DNA of 64,000 nt from CADEEN01 sp963783785 (GCA_963783785.1 CAWAOQ010000011.1:62001-126000), one strand, 5' to 3'. Positions 1-9,626 are shown, numbered from the stretch's first letter. A program made the numbers and translations. The notes: a model not told the origin generated them from the sequence alone.

Positions 1-1751
1 TTCTGCGCCGCCACGCCGGCTGCCGCCAACGCCACCACCACCAGCAAGGCCTTCGAGATGGAGACACGGCGCGCGGTCGGCGCGTTCGGGTCGATCATCT
101 TGTAGTACAGGTCGTGCGACAGCGCGTTGGCGATCGTCAGCAGCAGGCCGTCGGCGGTCGACAGCGCGGCCGCGAGGCCGCCCGCCGCCACCATGCCCGA
201 CACCACGTACGGCAGGCCACCGATGGCCGGCGTCGCCAGCACGATGATGTCGCCGCCGATCCTGATCTCGCCGAGCTGCAGGATGCCGTCCTTGTTGACG
301 TCGGTCACCGACAGCAAGGCCGGGTCGACGCGGCTCCAGGCCGAGATCCAGTCAGGCAGGTTGCTGAACGACGAGCCGACCACCACGCTGAACATCTCGT
401 ACTTGACCAGCACCGCCAGCGCCGGCGCCGTGAAGTACAGCAGGAAGATGAAGAACAGGCTCCAGGTCACCGAGTCGCGCGCTTCCTTCACCGACGGCGT
501 CGTGTAGTAGCGCATCAGGATGTGCGGCAACGCGGCCGTGCCCACCATCAGGCAGAAGATCAGCGCCAGGAAGTTGCGCCGCGAGGTGTCGAAGGCGTCC
601 TTGGCTTTCGCGTCGCCGTTCGGGTCGCCGGCAAAGACTTGCGCATGCGGAGGCATGCCCGCCAGCGGCACGGCACGTGCCGCGTTGGAGGCCTTCGCGG
701 CCGTGTAGGCCTTCTTCGCGTCGTCCGCCGTCTTCGGCAATGCCGCCAGTGCCTTCTCTGCGGCCTGGATGTCGGCGGCCGGGCCGTTGGCGGCCTTCAG
801 GTCGTCGAGCTTCTTCTGCGCGGCGGCCTGGTCGGCCGCCATCGCAGCGGGCACGTCCTTCAGCTTGGCGTCGGCCGCTGCGGCGTTGGCCTTGAAGATG
901 TTGATGACCTCGATTTCCTTCGGGTCGGCCTTCAGCTTGGTTCTCGAGCGCGGTGACCTTCTGCAAGCTGGTAGCCGTAGACCGCCTGCGGGATCGGCAC
1001 GCCGGTCTGCTTGACCGCCAGCCAGACCACCGGCGATCATGTAGGCCACGATCAGGATGATGTACTGCGCCACCTGCGTCCACGTGACCGCGCGCATGCC
1101 GCCGAGGAACGAGCACACCAGGATGCCGCCGAGGCCGACGAAGATCCCGATCTCGAACGCCAGGCCCGAGAGGCGCGTGGTGATCAGGCCGACGCCATAG
1201 ATCTGCGCCACCACGTAGGTGAACGAGCACAGGATCGCGCCGATGATGCCGATGAAGCGCGGCAGGTTGCCCTCGAAGCGCGCGCCGAGGAAGTCGGGGA
1301 TCGTGAACTGGCCGAACTTGCGCATGTACGGCGCCAGGAACAGCGCCACCAGGCAGTAGCCGCCGGTCCAGCCCATGATGAAGGCCAGGCCGCCGTAGCC
1401 GGTGAGGTACACCGTGCCGGCCATGCCGATGAACGACGCCGCGCTCATCCAGTCGGCGCCGGTGGCCATGCCGTTGTACAGCGCCGGCACGCGGCGTCCG
1501 GCCACGTAGTACTCGGCCGCGTCGGTGGTGCGGCTCATGATGCCGATGCCGGCATACAGGCCGATAGTCGCGAGCAGGAAGATGAAGCCGATCCAGCTCT
1601 TCGGCAGGCCCATCTGCTCCAGCACCGCCAGCACCAGCACGAAGCCGATGAAGCCGCCGGCGTACCAGCCGTAGACCTTGTTGAGTTGCGATTTGAAAGA
1701 CGCGGTGGACGCAGAGTCCGTCTTGGCGCCGTGTTCGAACATGCCAGCCAT
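1..1751 (-). CDS. Sodium:solute symporter, VC_2705 subfamily (partial at window edge)
   Basis: Large membrane transporter of the SSS family (ActP/PutP-like), probably Na+-coupled uptake of a small carboxylate. The start is ATG at 1751, one base after the stop of the small-subunit gene, so the two are translationally linked. About 583 codons are visible; the C-terminus runs off the left edge. Many hydrophobic helices are readable, including a 'GADWMSAASFIG' motif typical of the subfamily. A long Ala/Lys-rich hydrophilic insertion lies between two membrane segments (about positions 600-950). Between about 940 and 1035 the frame is disturbed by three single-base insertions that together restore it, so about 30 residues read out of frame. 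Substrate is inferred from family only. Confidence 0.88.
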   Translation of the reverse strand, partial: MAGMFEHGAKTDSASTASFKSQLNKVYGWYAGGFIGFVLVLAVLEQMGLPKSWIGFIFLLATIGLYAGIGIMSRTTDAAEYYVAGRRVPALYNGMATGADWMSAASFIGMAGTVYLTGYGGLAFIMGWTGGYCLVALFLAPYMRKFGQFTIPDFLGARFEGNLPRFIGIIGAILCSFTYVVAQIYGVGLITTRLSGLAFEIGIFVGLGGILVCSFLGGMRAVTWTQVAQYIILIVAYMIAGGLAGGQADRRADPAGGLRLPACRRSPRSRTKLKADPKEIEVINIFKANAAAADAKLKDVPAAMAADQAAAQKKLDDLKAANGPAADIQAAEKALAALPKTADDAKKAYTAAKASNAARAVPLAGMPPHAQVFAGDPNGDAKAKDAFDTSRRNFLALIFCLMVGTAALPHILMRYYTTPSVKEARDSVTWSLFFIFLLYFTAPALAVLVKYEMFSVVVGSSFSNLPDWISAWSRVDPALLSVTDVNKDGILQLGEIRIGGDIIVLATPAIGGLPYVVSGMVAAGGLAAALSTADGLLLTIANALSHDLYYKMIDPNAPTARRVSISKALLVVVALAAAGVAAQ

Positions 1752-1752
1752 G

Positions 1753-2010
1753 TCAGTCCTCCTCGTGCACGTTGTGCTCGATGTCGAGCTTGTTCATGTA
1801 GCGGGCGTAGTACCAGATGATCACGCAGTACACGATCAACGCGCCCTGCCCACCCATCCAGACACTGAACGGCCAGCCGAAGAACGTGAAGCTCAGGTCG
1901 CGGGCGTAATAGCTGACGACGAACGTCACGACGAACCAGATGGCCAGAAGAATTGCGGTGATGCGCAGATTCTTCTGCCAGTACTGGCGGTGCCTCTCGG
2001 ATACTTGCAT
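1753..2010 (-). CDS. Symporter small subunit (DUF4212 / TIGR03647-like)
   Basis: 85-residue membrane protein with two predicted transmembrane helices (about residues 17-35 and 48-70) and a short charged C-terminus. It matches the small protein that accompanies VC_2705-type sodium:solute symporters. Its stop is one base before the start of the large subunit, the usual order for this pair. It presumably acts as an accessory subunit in the inner membrane; its exact role in transport is not known to me. Confidence 0.85.
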   Translation of the reverse strand: MQVSERHRQYWQKNLRITAILLAIWFVVTFVVSYYARDLSFTFFGWPFSVWMGGQGALIVYCVIIWYYARYMNKLDIEHNVHEED

Positions 2011-2067
2011 CGCGTTGCCTCCTACGTGGTCAAACCCGGGATGAGCCCGGTTCTCTCGCTCCAGATA

Positions 2068-2640
2068 TCAGACGACCAGCCCGGTTTCCCGTTCCAGTTG
2101 CGCGGCCACCTTGGGCTCGAAGCCCTTCAGGTGGCGGATGATCTTTCTCGTCTCCTCCGGCTCCTGGCGATCGAAGCGCACGCGGGCCAGCTGGTACCAG
2201 CCGTACGGGCTCATCGGTTGCAGTTCGGTGTTCTTCTTCAGCGCCACGATCGCTTCGTCGTAGCGCTGCAGGCGGATCAGCACCAGCCCCAGGCCGTACC
2301 AGGCACGGTCGGCCTTGGCGTCGAGCGCGAGCGAACGGCGAAACGCCGGCTCGGCTTCGGCATAGCGGCCGGCGTCTTCGAGCAGGAAGGCCAGGTTGAA
2401 CCAGTAGGCCGAACTGCGCTCGGGCTGGACGGCGACCAGCGCCTGCAGGTCGGCAATGGCCTCGTCGCGGCGGCCGGCCTGCGCGCGCACATGCGAACGG
2501 CTGGCCCGCGCATAGGCATCGTTCGGCCAGCGTTTCAGCATCTCGTTGAAGATCGCCTCGGCAGGTGCCTGGCGACCGAGCACGAGCCAGCCCATCGCGC
2601 GCCACTTCAGCCACAGGTAGGTCAGGCCGCTGCCGTTCAT
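2068..2640 (-). CDS. Tetratricopeptide-repeat protein
   Basis: 190-residue protein made largely of TPR helices, with repeats of the type A-Y-x-N-L-A-x-L-x-E-D-A-G-R-Y-x-E-A and 'YDEAIVALKKNTELQP'. It has no signal peptide, so it is probably a cytoplasmic or membrane-associated scaffold for protein-protein contacts. The ATG at 2640 overlaps the stop of the upstream membrane protein gene (ATGA). I chose this start rather than the longer reading frame because the upstream part of that frame is the shadow of the neighbour. Partner and pathway are unknown. Confidence 0.75.
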   Translation of the reverse strand: MNGSGLTYLWLKWRAMGWLVLGRQAPAEAIFNEMLKRWPNDAYARASRSHVRAQAGRRDEAIADLQALVAVQPERSSAYWFNLAFLLEDAGRYAEAEPAFRRSLALDAKADRAWYGLGLVLIRLQRYDEAIVALKKNTELQPMSPYGWYQLARVRFDRQEPEETRKIIRHLKGFEPKVAAQLERETGLVV

Positions 2641-2933
2641 TTGCACTGCTCCACCCCCAGACGCATGCAGAGGTCGATCTTCTCGAACGAGACCACCACG
2701 TAGACGATCAGCACCAGGAAGAAGGTGACGATCGGCACCTGGTGATCGCCCACCTTGGCCGGCGTCAGCCGCCGCACCAGCAGCGTGAACGGCTTGGACA
2801 GCAACTGCAGCAGCCGGTAGAAGAAATTGCTGTCGCGCTTGGGGCCGGCGAGCACGTACAGCGCACCCTGCCCGGCCAGCGCCAGCAGCGGGATGTACAG
2901 GATGAGTTGCAGCAGGTTGAGAAAAGTCAGCAC
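2637..2933 (-). CDS. Small two-helix membrane protein, unknown function
   Basis: 98 residues with an N-terminal hydrophobic helix (about 3-28) and a second one (about 68-88), joined by a basic loop. I do not recognise a named family. It is translationally coupled to the TPR gene by an ATGA overlap, so the two probably act together at the inner membrane. It is divergent from prfB; the 180-bp gap would hold both promoters. Confidence 0.65.
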   Translation of the reverse strand: MLTFLNLLQLILYIPLLALAGQGALYVLAGPKRDSNFFYRLLQLLSKPFTLLVRRLTPAKVGDHQVPIVTFFLVLIVYVVVSFEKIDLCMRLGVEQCK

Positions 2934-3115
2934 GGCAATGATGGCAAGTGCACGCGCGAACGAAGGGCTCGCGCGGCGATGGCGCTAATGTCGTTCCCGC
3001 GCGCTTACGTCTTTCTGACAAAGACAGGGGCTCGCAGGCAAACCCCCTGCGGACAAACCCTGAGCGCCATAGCCCCATGCGAAAATCCGCCCCTTTTGAA
3101 AATGGGGTTCAGCGC

Positions 3116-4220
3116 ATGGACATCGAACGCATCAACCAGATCGGCAATCAGCTGGCCGACCTGACCCAGCGCACCGAAGCGCTCCGGGGGTATCTTTGAC
3201 TACGACCACAAGGCACTGAGGCTCAACGAAGTCAACGCGGCGCTCGAGAACCCCGGCGTCTGGAACGAACCGAAGCGGGCGCAGGAACTTGGCCGCGAGA
3301 AGAAGCTGCTGGAAAACGTGGTCCAGACGATCGACCATCTGGCGGGCAACCTGCGCGACAACACCGAGCTCTACGAGATGTCCAAGGCCGACGAGGATTT
3401 CGACGGCCTGGCTGCGATCGAGGCCGAGGCCGCCCAACTTGCGGCGATCGTCGAAGGGCTCGAGTTCCGCCGCATGTTCAACAACCCGGCCGATCCGAGC
3501 AACTGCTTCCTCGACATCCAGGCCGGTGCCGGCGGCACCGAAGCCTGCGACTGGGCCGCGATGCTGCTGCGCCAGTACCTGCGCTATTGCGAACGCAAGG
3601 GCTTCAAGGCCGAGGTGATGGAAGAGACCGAAGGCGACGTCGCCGGCATCCGCAGCGCGACGATCAAGATCGAGGGCGAGTACGCCTTCGGCCACCTGCG
3701 CACCGAGACCGGCGTGCACCGACTGGTGCGCAAGAGCCCGTTCGATTCGGCGGGCGGCCGGCATACCAGTTTTGCCAGCGTATTCGTCTCACCCGAGGTC
3801 GACGACACGATCGAGATCGACATCAACCCGGCCGACGTGCGCACCGACACCTTCCGCGCCAGCGGTGCCGGCGGCCAGCACATCAACAAGACCGATTCGG
3901 CGGTGCGCCTGACGCACATCCCGACCGGCATCGTCGTGCAATGCCAGAACGACCGCAGCCAGCACCGCAACCGCGACGAAGCCTGGCAGATGCTGCGCTC
4001 GCGGCTCTACGAGCACGAGATGCGCAAGCAGCAGGCCGTGCAGCAGAAGCTCGAAGACAGCAAGACCGACGTCGGCTGGGGCCACCAGATCCGCAGCTAC
4101 GTGCTCGACCAGAGCCGCATCAAGGACCTGCGCACCAACGTGGAGATCTCGAACACGCAGAAGGTGCTCGACGGTGACCTCGATGCCTTCATCCAGGCCA
4201 GCCTGAAGCAGGGCGTGTGA
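3116..4220 (+). CDS. prfB: Peptide chain release factor 2 (programmed +1 frameshift)
   Basis: RF2 terminates translation at UGA and UAA. The gene reads 27 codons from ATG 3116, reaches an in-frame TGA at 3197-3199 in the context CTT TGA C, preceded by a Shine-Dalgarno-like GGGGG run at 3186-3190. This is the classic autoregulatory +1 frameshift signal. After slipping one base it continues at 3198 to TGA at 4220, giving about 367 residues. The peptide anticodon SPF ('KSPFDSAGG') and the catalytic GGQ ('GAGGQHINKTDSAVR') are both present. This frameshift is real biology, unlike the other frame breaks in this window. Confidence 0.97.
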
Positions 4221-4274
4221 ACCGATGAAGTCCCCCGCCACCGCAGCGATCCCTTCTCGTCAGCATCGGCGCGA

Positions 4275-4512
4275 GCAAGGCGGCGGGTGAGGCCTGGGCG
4301 GGGCTCAGACGGCTGGCCCTTCGCTGCGCTGCGGGTGCCCTGCGGTGCTCGGCCTTCTGGCCCGTCGCATAACTCGCTGCGTTCGCTGCGCTCACTGCAC
4401 TCGGACAGACGCGACGAGTCGGATGACGAAGCGCGCCAAGGCGCGCGGCCAGAAGTCCTGTGCTCCTCGGCGGCGCCGATTCGCCCCGCCCAGGCCCCAC
4501 CCGCCGCCTTGC
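4275..4512. repeat. Structured intergenic element, copy 1 (30-bp inverted termini)
   Basis: A 238-bp element bounded by 30-bp inverted repeats (4275-4304 and 4483-4512) that match at 29 of 30 positions. The interior of about 178 bp is rich in CGCTGCGTTCGCTGCG-type motifs. It is related, in opposite orientation, to the interior of the second element at 4561-4800. The terminal stems of the two copies differ in sequence. No coding function is supported; ORFs across it are low-complexity shadows. Confidence 0.75.
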
Positions 4513-4560
4513 CGGCAACGGAGGCGGTGTTCGACGTCGCGCTCCACCACCCCTGGTACT

Positions 4561-4800
4561 GCAACGGGGCAACCGGGCAGCGCACGGCGCGCATGTGAGG
4601 CGCCGAGCAGCACAGGGTGCGGGGCCCGCGCGCGCAGCGCGCCTCGTGATCTGACTCGGCGCGCCTGTTCGAGCGCAGCGAACGCAGTGAGCGCAGCGAG
4701 TTGCGCGACGGGGCCACGGACCCGCGCAGCGCAGGGCAGTCGCAGCGCAGCGAAGACCGCCTTACCTGAGCGCCGTGCGCTGCCCGGCTGCCCCGTTGCC
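4561..4800. repeat. Structured intergenic element, copy 2 (inverted orientation)
   Basis: A 240-bp element bounded by 30-bp inverted repeats (4561-4590 and 4771-4800), again 29 of 30 matching. Its interior, read on the minus strand, resembles the interior of copy 1 along most of its length, roughly 70 % by eye. The two copies fill most of the 695-bp gap between prfB and the HAD gene; 4801-4915 holds nothing I recognise. Confidence 0.75.
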
Positions 4801-4915
4801 GCGCCACAGCCAGCCAAGCCGAACCCCAAGAACAGAGAGGCGCCGGCCACATACATCGCGCCGCGCCCAGTGTTGAACCATCTCGTGTCGCGCGAAGCGC
4901 AATGGAGCCACTGAC

Positions 4916-5602
4916 GTGATCGAGGCGCTGATCTTCGACATGGACGGCACGATGATCGACTCGATGGGCCACCACCGGCTGTCGTGGATCGAGTTCGCGC
5001 GCCGCCATGGGCTGGGCATCGATGTCGACGATCTGATGCGTCGCACCACCGGCCGCACCGGCGCCGAGTGCATGGCCGATCTGTTCGGCCGTGCGTTGGA
5101 CGAGCAGGAATCGTGGGCGCTGATCGGCGAGAAGGAGCAGATCTATCGCGAGCTGTTCGGGCCCGAGTTCCGCGAAGTGGCCGGGTTCCGCGCCTTCGCT
5201 GCCAAGGCACAGCGCCATGGGTTCAAGGTCGGCGTCGGCACCGCCGGCGACCGTCACAACATCGCGTTTGCGATGCATCATCTGGCGATGGACCCGTCGC
5301 CTCATGCCGTCGTCGGCGGCGACGAGGGCCTGCCCGGCAAGCCCGAGCCGGCGATCTTTCTCGAAGTCGCGCGCCGCCTCGGCGTGGCGCCGGCCCATTG
5401 CGTGGTGTTCGAGGACGCACCGTTCGGCATCGAGGCCGCGCGCCGCGCCGGCATGGCCGCGGTGGCCGTCTGCAGCAGCCACGGTGCACACGAGTTGGCT
5501 GGCCCGCATGTGCTGGCCGCGATCGACCATTACAGCGGGGCGGATGCAGTCGACATCCTGGCGACCCTGACAACGATATCGGAGACGTTCCATGTTGCGT
5601 GA
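4916..5602 (+). CDS. HAD-superfamily hydrolase (beta-phosphoglucomutase-like)
   Basis: 228-residue haloacid-dehalogenase phosphatase/phosphomutase. Motif I 'DMDGTMIDS' at the N-terminus carries the nucleophile Asp. Motif II is near 'VGVGTAGD', the motif III Lys is in 'GLPGKPEP', and motif IV is 'VVFEDAPFGIEAA'. The cap between motifs I and II is helical (subfamily C1). The start is GTG at 4916. The gene overlaps pepN by 11 bases, so the two are likely cotranscribed. The substrate is a small phosphorylated metabolite that cannot be told from sequence. Confidence 0.88.
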   Translation: MIEALIFDMDGTMIDSMGHHRLSWIEFARRHGLGIDVDDLMRRTTGRTGAECMADLFGRALDEQESWALIGEKEQIYRELFGPEFREVAGFRAFAAKAQRHGFKVGVGTAGDRHNIAFAMHHLAMDPSPHAVVGGDEGLPGKPEPAIFLEVARRLGVAPAHCVVFEDAPFGIEAARRAGMAAVAVCSSHGAHELAGPHVLAAIDHYSGADAVDILATLTTISETFHVA

Positions 5603-8291
5603 AGGCACTGCCCCGCTCGTCCGCCGCGAGGATTACGCCGCCCCGGCGTTCTGGATCCGCAGCGTCGAGCTGACCTTCGATCTCGACGGCGCGAAGACGC
5701 TGGTGGCCAGCAGGCTGCACATCGAGCGCAACCATGCGTACGGCGCGCAGCCACTGCGTCTGCACGGTGAGGCGCTGACACTGCTGCGCGTGATGGCCGA
5801 CGGCGAAAGCGTGGCGTTCCGCCACGACACCGACGGCTCGCTGGTGATCGACAACCCGCCCGCCACCGACAGCTTCACGCTCGAGATCCGCAACACCTGC
5901 GCGCCCGACCGCAACACGCAGTTGTCGGGCCTGTACACCTCGGGATCGGGCCTGTTCACGCAGTGCGAGGCCGAGGGCTTCCGGCGCATCACCTACTTTC
6001 TCGATCGGCCCGACGTGATGGCGGTCTACACCGTCACGCTGCGCGCCGACAAGGCGCGGTTTCCAGTGCTGCTGGCCAACGGCAACCTCGTCGAGCAGGG
6101 CGACCTGGACGGCGGCCGCCACTTCGCCAAGTGGCACGACCCGTTCCCCAAGCCGAGCTACCTGTTCGCGCTGGTGGCCGGCAACCTGTCGGTGCGGCGC
6201 CAGCAGATCCGCACGCGTGGCGGCAGGGAGCACCTGCTCGAGGTGTACGTCAAGCGCGAGGACCTCGGCAAGACCGAACACGCGATGAATTCGCTGATGG
6301 CGGCCATCGTCTGGGACGAGACGCGCTTTGCGCTGCCGCTGGATCTCGAGCGTTTCATGATCGTCGCGGTCAGCGACTTCAACATGGGCGCGATGGAGAA
6401 CAAGGGGTTGAACATCTTCAACACCAAGTTCGTGCTGGCCAGCCCGGCGACGGCCACCGACGACGACTACATCGGCATCGAGAGCATCGTCGGCCACGAG
6501 TACTTTCACAACTGGACCGGCAACCGCGTCACCTGCCGCGACTGGTTCCAGTTGTCGCTGAAGGAGGGCCTGACGGTCTTCCGCGATCAGGAGTTCTCGA
6601 TGGACATGGCCGGCTCGGCCTCGGCCCGCGCCGTCAAGCGCATCAGCGATGTGAAGGGCCTGCGTGCGACGCAGTTCCCGGAGGACGCGGGAGCAATGGC
6701 TCACCCGGTGCGGCCCGATCAGTACGTCGAGATCAACAACTTCTACACCCCCACGATCTACGAAAAGGGCGCCGAGGTGGCGCGGATGATGCAAACGCTG
6801 GTCGGCCGCGACGGCTTCGCGCGCGGGATGGCGTTGTACTTCCAGCGCCACGACGGCCAGGCCGTGACCTGCGACGACTTCGCGCAGGCGATCGCCGACG
6901 CCAACCCCGGCAGCGCGCTGGCGACCCGGCTCGACACCTTCAAACGCTGGTACTCGCAGGCCGGCACGCCGCACGTCACCGCGCGCGGCCGCTACGACGC
7001 GCACACGCGCACCTACACCCTCGGCTTCGAGCAGCACGGCCTGGCCACGCCGGGCCAGCCGAGCAAGCTGCCGCACGTGATCCCGATGGCCGTCGGGCTG
7101 GTCGGCCGCGACGGCCGGGCGCTGCCGCTGCAACTCGAGGACGAGCCCCCCACCGCCGCCACCGAGCGCGTGCTGGTGCTCGACGAAGCGAAGAGTTTCT
7201 ACACCTTCGTCAACATCGACAGCGACCCGGTGCCTTCGCTGCTGCGCGGCTTCTCGGCCCCGGTGATCCTGGCCGAGCCGCTGTCGGACGCCGATCTGCT
7301 GGTGCTGCTGCAGCACGACAGCGATCCCTTCAACCGCTGGGAAGCCGGCCAGCGGCTGGCGATGAACCGCCTGCTCGCCGCCATCCGCGCCGAGGTCGAT
7401 CCGCGCGAGTTGACGCTGGACATGCCGTTCGTCGCGGCCATGCGTGCCGTGCTGCACCACGCGCAGCTCGACGCCGCCTTCAAGACCCTGGTGCTCGAGC
7501 TGCCCGACGAGAACCTGATTGCCGAGCAGATCGACACGGCCGTCGATCCGCAGCGCATCCATGCAGTGCGCGAAGCGATGCTGGCACAGCTGGCCCGCGA
7601 TCTGCGGGACGACTGGGTGTGGGCCTTCGAGTCGCATCAGGTGCACGGCGGCTACACGCCCGATCCGGTGAGCGCCGGCAGGCGTGCGCTGGCCAACCGG
7701 GCGCTGGCGATGCTGTGCGTCGACGCCCTCGGCGCTGGTGACACGGTCTGGCCCGGCCGCGCCTACCAGCGTGTCAAGGATGCCGCCAACATGACCGAGC
7801 GCCTCGGTGCACTGGCCGCACTGACCGAATCGCATGCCGAGTTGGCCGAACGCGCGCTGGCCCACTTCCACGCGCAGTTCAGCCATGAGCCGCTGGTCAT
7901 CGACAAGTGGTTCGCGCTGCAGGCCCACATGCCCGAACGCAGCGACGGCCGTGTCTTCGCGCGGGTGCGCCAGCTGATGCAGCACCCTGACTTCACGCTG
8001 AAGAACCCCAACCGTGCGCGCAGCCTGATCCAGGCCTTCTGCAGCTTCAACCCGGCGGGCTTCCACCGCGCCGATGCCGCCGGCTACGTGTTCTGGGCCG
8101 AACAGGTGATGCAGATCGACGCCATCAACCCGCAACTGGCCGCGCGCCTCGCGCGCGCGATGGACCGCTGGAGCCACCTCGCCGAGCCGTACCGGTCGGC
8201 AGCGCGCGAGGCGATCTCGCGGCTGGCCGCCAGGACCGACCTGTCCAGTGGCGTGCGCGAGATCGTCGAGCGGACGCTGGCGCAGGCTTGA
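5592..8291 (+). CDS. pepN: Aminopeptidase N (membrane alanyl aminopeptidase, M1)
   Basis: 899-residue zinc aminopeptidase that removes N-terminal residues from peptides in the cytoplasm. The M1 family marks are clear: 'GAMENKGLNIFN' substrate-binding loop, zinc site 'HEYFHNWTGNR' (HExxH), and the third ligand Glu in 'LKEGLTVFRDQEF'. Length and the DUF3458-like C-terminal helical domain agree with Escherichia coli PepN (about 870). The reading frame is intact over 2.7 kb, in contrast to many neighbours with indels. It converges with the phosphofructokinase gene, with only three bases between the stops. Confidence 0.97.
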   Translation: MLREGTAPLVRREDYAAPAFWIRSVELTFDLDGAKTLVASRLHIERNHAYGAQPLRLHGEALTLLRVMADGESVAFRHDTDGSLVIDNPPATDSFTLEIRNTCAPDRNTQLSGLYTSGSGLFTQCEAEGFRRITYFLDRPDVMAVYTVTLRADKARFPVLLANGNLVEQGDLDGGRHFAKWHDPFPKPSYLFALVAGNLSVRRQQIRTRGGREHLLEVYVKREDLGKTEHAMNSLMAAIVWDETRFALPLDLERFMIVAVSDFNMGAMENKGLNIFNTKFVLASPATATDDDYIGIESIVGHEYFHNWTGNRVTCRDWFQLSLKEGLTVFRDQEFSMDMAGSASARAVKRISDVKGLRATQFPEDAGAMAHPVRPDQYVEINNFYTPTIYEKGAEVARMMQTLVGRDGFARGMALYFQRHDGQAVTCDDFAQAIADANPGSALATRLDTFKRWYSQAGTPHVTARGRYDAHTRTYTLGFEQHGLATPGQPSKLPHVIPMAVGLVGRDGRALPLQLEDEPPTAATERVLVLDEAKSFYTFVNIDSDPVPSLLRGFSAPVILAEPLSDADLLVLLQHDSDPFNRWEAGQRLAMNRLLAAIRAEVDPRELTLDMPFVAAMRAVLHHAQLDAAFKTLVLELPDENLIAEQIDTAVDPQRIHAVREAMLAQLARDLRDDWVWAFESHQVHGGYTPDPVSAGRRALANRALAMLCVDALGAGDTVWPGRAYQRVKDAANMTERLGALAALTESHAELAERALAHFHAQFSHEPLVIDKWFALQAHMPERSDGRVFARVRQLMQHPDFTLKNPNRARSLIQAFCSFNPAGFHRADAAGYVFWAEQVMQIDAINPQLAARLARAMDRWSHLAEPYRSAAREAISRLAARTDLSSGVREIVERTLAQA

Positions 8292-8294
8292 CCG

Positions 8295-9512
8295 TCAGCC
8301 GCGGCCCAGCACCTTGGCGACCGGCAGGCTGCGCAACCGCGCTGCCTCGGGCAACCCGCTGCCGAGCAGCGGCCGCAGGTAGCCGAGGAACGCGGCGGTG
8401 ACATCGTTGCCGGCGGGCGAGATGAAGGCGTCGTCCATCACCTGCGTCTTGGCGGCCACCACCTCCAGCGGCTGCAACACGATGTCGATCGCATAGTCGC
8501 CAACGCGGCGGATCGCGACCGAGCCGTCGCGGTCGCCGAGCAGCGCGAACTGCACCGCGCGCTCGCCGACTTCGCGCGCCTCGCGCGCGTCGACGTCGCT
8601 GACGCAGCCGAGGAAGCTGCGCTGCAGGTAGCCGAAGGTGTCGCCGCGCACGCGCTTGATGCCGGTCTTGGCCTTGATCTCGTCGCACAACAGGTCGGCC
8701 AATGCGCCGGTGCCCGACAGTTGCACGTTGCCGTGCGCGTCGCGCTCGACGCTGGTCGCCAGCTTGCTGGCGATGGCCTCGCCGCTGGCGTCGTGGATGC
8801 CCTCCGACACGGCCACCATGCAACGGCCGAGGCGGCCGTGCACGGCCTTCACGTCGGCCAGGAAGCGCTCGATCTCGAAGGTGCGCTCGGGCAGATAGAT
8901 CAGGTGCGGGCCGTCGTCGGGTTGGGTGCGCGCGGCCGCCGACGCAGCGGTCAGGAAGCCGGCATGGCGGCCCATCACCACCGCCACGTACACGCCCGGC
9001 AGCGCGGCGTTGTCGAGGTTGGCGCCGGCGAAGGCCTGCATCACGAAGCGCGCGGCCGAAGGGAAGCCGGGCGTGTGGTCGTTGCCCATCAGGTCGTTGT
9101 CGATGGTCTTGGGCACGTGGATCGCGCGCAGCGGATAGCCGGCCTTGGCGGCCTCTTCGGCGACGATGCGCACGGTGTCCGACGAGTCGTTGCCGCCGAT
9201 GTAGAAGAAGTGCGTGATGGCGTGCGCGCGCAGCACCGCGAGCATCTTCTGGCAGTAGGCCAGATCGGGCTTGTCGCGCGTCGAGCCCAGCGCCGAGGCC
9301 GGCGTCGCCGCGACGCGCTCGAGGTGCAGGCTGGTTTCCTGCGTCAGATCGACAAGGTCCTCGTTGATCACGCCGCGCACGCCGTGGCGCGCGCCATAGA
9401 TGCGCTCGACGTTGCCGAAGCGCCGCGCTTCGAGCACCACGCCGGCCAGCGACTGGTTGATCACGGCGGTCGGGCCACCACCCTGGGCCACGAGGATTCG
9501 GACGGACGGCAT
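8295..9512 (-). CDS. 6-phosphofructokinase, pyrophosphate-dependent type
   Basis: 405-residue PFK-family enzyme phosphorylating fructose 6-phosphate (reversibly if PPi-linked). N-terminal 'AQGGGPTAVINQS' binds the phosphoryl donor. 'IGGNDSSDT' has Asp where ATP enzymes have Gly (GGDGS in the ATP form), and 'PKTIDNDL' carries the catalytic TIDND Asp. These features point to PPi rather than ATP as donor, as in several methylotrophic and denitrifying betaproteobacteria. The frame is intact. Donor specificity is inferred from motifs, not measured. Confidence 0.9.
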   Translation of the reverse strand: MPSVRILVAQGGGPTAVINQSLAGVVLEARRFGNVERIYGARHGVRGVINEDLVDLTQETSLHLERVAATPASALGSTRDKPDLAYCQKMLAVLRAHAITHFFYIGGNDSSDTVRIVAEEAAKAGYPLRAIHVPKTIDNDLMGNDHTPGFPSAARFVMQAFAGANLDNAALPGVYVAVVMGRHAGFLTAASAAARTQPDDGPHLIYLPERTFEIERFLADVKAVHGRLGRCMVAVSEGIHDASGEAIASKLATSVERDAHGNVQLSGTGALADLLCDEIKAKTGIKRVRGDTFGYLQRSFLGCVSDVDAREAREVGERAVQFALLGDRDGSVAIRRVGDYAIDIVLQPLEVVAAKTQVMDDAFISPAGNDVTAAFLGYLRPLLGSGLPEAARLRSLPVAKVLGRG

Positions 9513-9626
9513 CGGGATGCTCCTTGTTCAATGCGTGGGTTGCAATGCCCGTGATTGTGCCCACGCCTGCGCCGGTCGCGCCCGCGACAGCCGGCACCCG
9601 CCGGCGCCCGCACAATCGCGCCCACG

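Noticed and set aside
5223..8177. 984-codon open frame on the minus strand across pepN
   Set aside because: It is antisense to an intact aminopeptidase with all M1 motifs; its product is His/Arg/Gln-rich, as expected of a high-GC shadow.
9555..9626. Longer N-terminus for the histidine phosphatase
   Set aside because: The extra residues are Arg/Pro-rich and precede the normal first strand; ATG 9627 fits the family.
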